5,084 nucleotides of DNA from Actinomycetota bacterium (lineage in GTDB: Bacteria; Actinomycetota; Humimicrobiia; Humimicrobiales; Humimicrobiaceae): contig JALHTA010000203.1 of NCBI GenBank assembly GCA_022865545.1, forward strand, positions 1 through 5,084, given 5' to 3'. Below the pieces are notes generated by a model. That model worked only from the letters and a program-made list of their open reading frames with translations. It did not search any database and had not been told where the DNA came from. This document shows, one piece after another, positions 4,896 through 5,084 of this stretch. Both the position numbers and the translations under genes were made by a program. Numbering within the stretch: the first letter of the stretch is position 1; the number at the start of each line of letters is the position of its first letter.

Positions 4896-5084
4896 ATGAA
4901 AAGGACATTGTTGTGGGTCGTAGTCGTAGTAATGAGTTTGTCAATGATCGCAATGATAGGACTTTCTGGCTGTAAGGAAGATGCAGCAGGTGGAGATGCA
5001 GGTACAGCAGAACTAAAAAAAGCTGAAGACATAACCATAGGTTTTTCATTATGGACCATGCAGTTTACTTTCTTCCAGAATGTC
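4896..5084 (+). CDS. Sugar ABC importer substrate-binding lipoprotein, N-terminal part, truncated by window edge
   Basis: Only the first 63 codons are present and the frame is open to the edge. The protein begins with a lipoprotein signal peptide: Lys2-Arg3, a hydrophobic core (about 5-22) and lipobox Leu-Ser-Gly-Cys (23-26), so Cys26 should be lipidated and anchor the mature protein to the outer face of the membrane. A flexible Gly/Ala/Asp-rich linker (about 27-43) follows, then DITIGFSLWTMQFTFFQNV (45-63). This resembles the first beta strand and sugar-contact loop of periplasmic-binding-protein-like type I (RbsB-type) domains, which typically carry an aromatic pair, here Phe59-Phe60. Full-length relatives have about 320-370 residues. 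Its place after ATPase and permease genes supports the role of solute capture for this importer. The ligand cannot be told from this fragment. A binding protein is very likely; the RbsB-type subfamily is inferred. Confidence 0.88.
   Translation, partial: MKRTLLWVVVVVMSLSMIAMIGLSGCKEDAAGGDAGTAELKKAEDITIGFSLWTMQFTFFQNV

Noticed and set aside
4859..5059. Minus-strand 66-codon frame opposite the binding-protein start
   Set aside because: The plus strand here has a strong Shine-Dalgarno, signal peptide and lipobox, which explain the sequence. The reverse frame has no support.
1..5084. CRISPR array, tRNA/rRNA, insertion sequence or attachment site
   Set aside because: I found no regularly spaced repeats, no cloverleaf or rRNA-like segment, no transposase coding and no terminal inverted repeats in the window.

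Overview
The window is an AT-rich stretch of bacterial DNA (by eye about 60% A+T). Arginine codons are mostly AGA/AGG, and ATA is common for isoleucine. It carries a class A penicillin-binding protein gene and a lipoprotein-type substrate-binding protein. Both fit a free-living bacterium with a peptidoglycan wall, probably an anaerobic fermenter, but the sequence does not settle the phylum.

Layout: positions 1-813 (minus strand) hold the N-terminal 271 residues of a membrane-anchored peptidoglycan glycosyltransferase whose 3' end lies outside the window. Positions 814-1143 are a non-coding divergent intergenic region with a candidate promoter for each side, a 10-bp LacI-type palindrome just downstream of the plus-strand promoter, and several repeats. 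From 1144 to the right edge, all on the plus strand, is a carbohydrate-uptake (CUT2 / ribose-type) ABC importer: a double ATPase (1144-2664), two different permeases (2720-3682 and 3696-4676) and the start of a lipoprotein substrate-binding protein (4896 to the edge). Positions 4677-4895 between the last two are non-coding apart from a possible 12-codon leader ORF, and contain a nested hairpin.

How it works together: the lipoprotein would capture a sugar-like solute outside the membrane and deliver it to a pore made of the two permeases. The fused ATPase would power import from the cytoplasm. The order ATPase-permease-permease-binding protein with two unlike permeases matches the lsrACDB arrangement (autoinducer-2 uptake in enterics), but two-permease sugar importers of other specificities exist and the substrate cannot be read from this sequence. 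The PBP looks like an unrelated neighbour.

Nothing here is clearly a new biological system. The points most worth a second look are the unusually degraded second ATP site of the ATPase, the hairpin with overlapping leader ORF in front of the binding-protein gene, and the promoter/operator arrangement.
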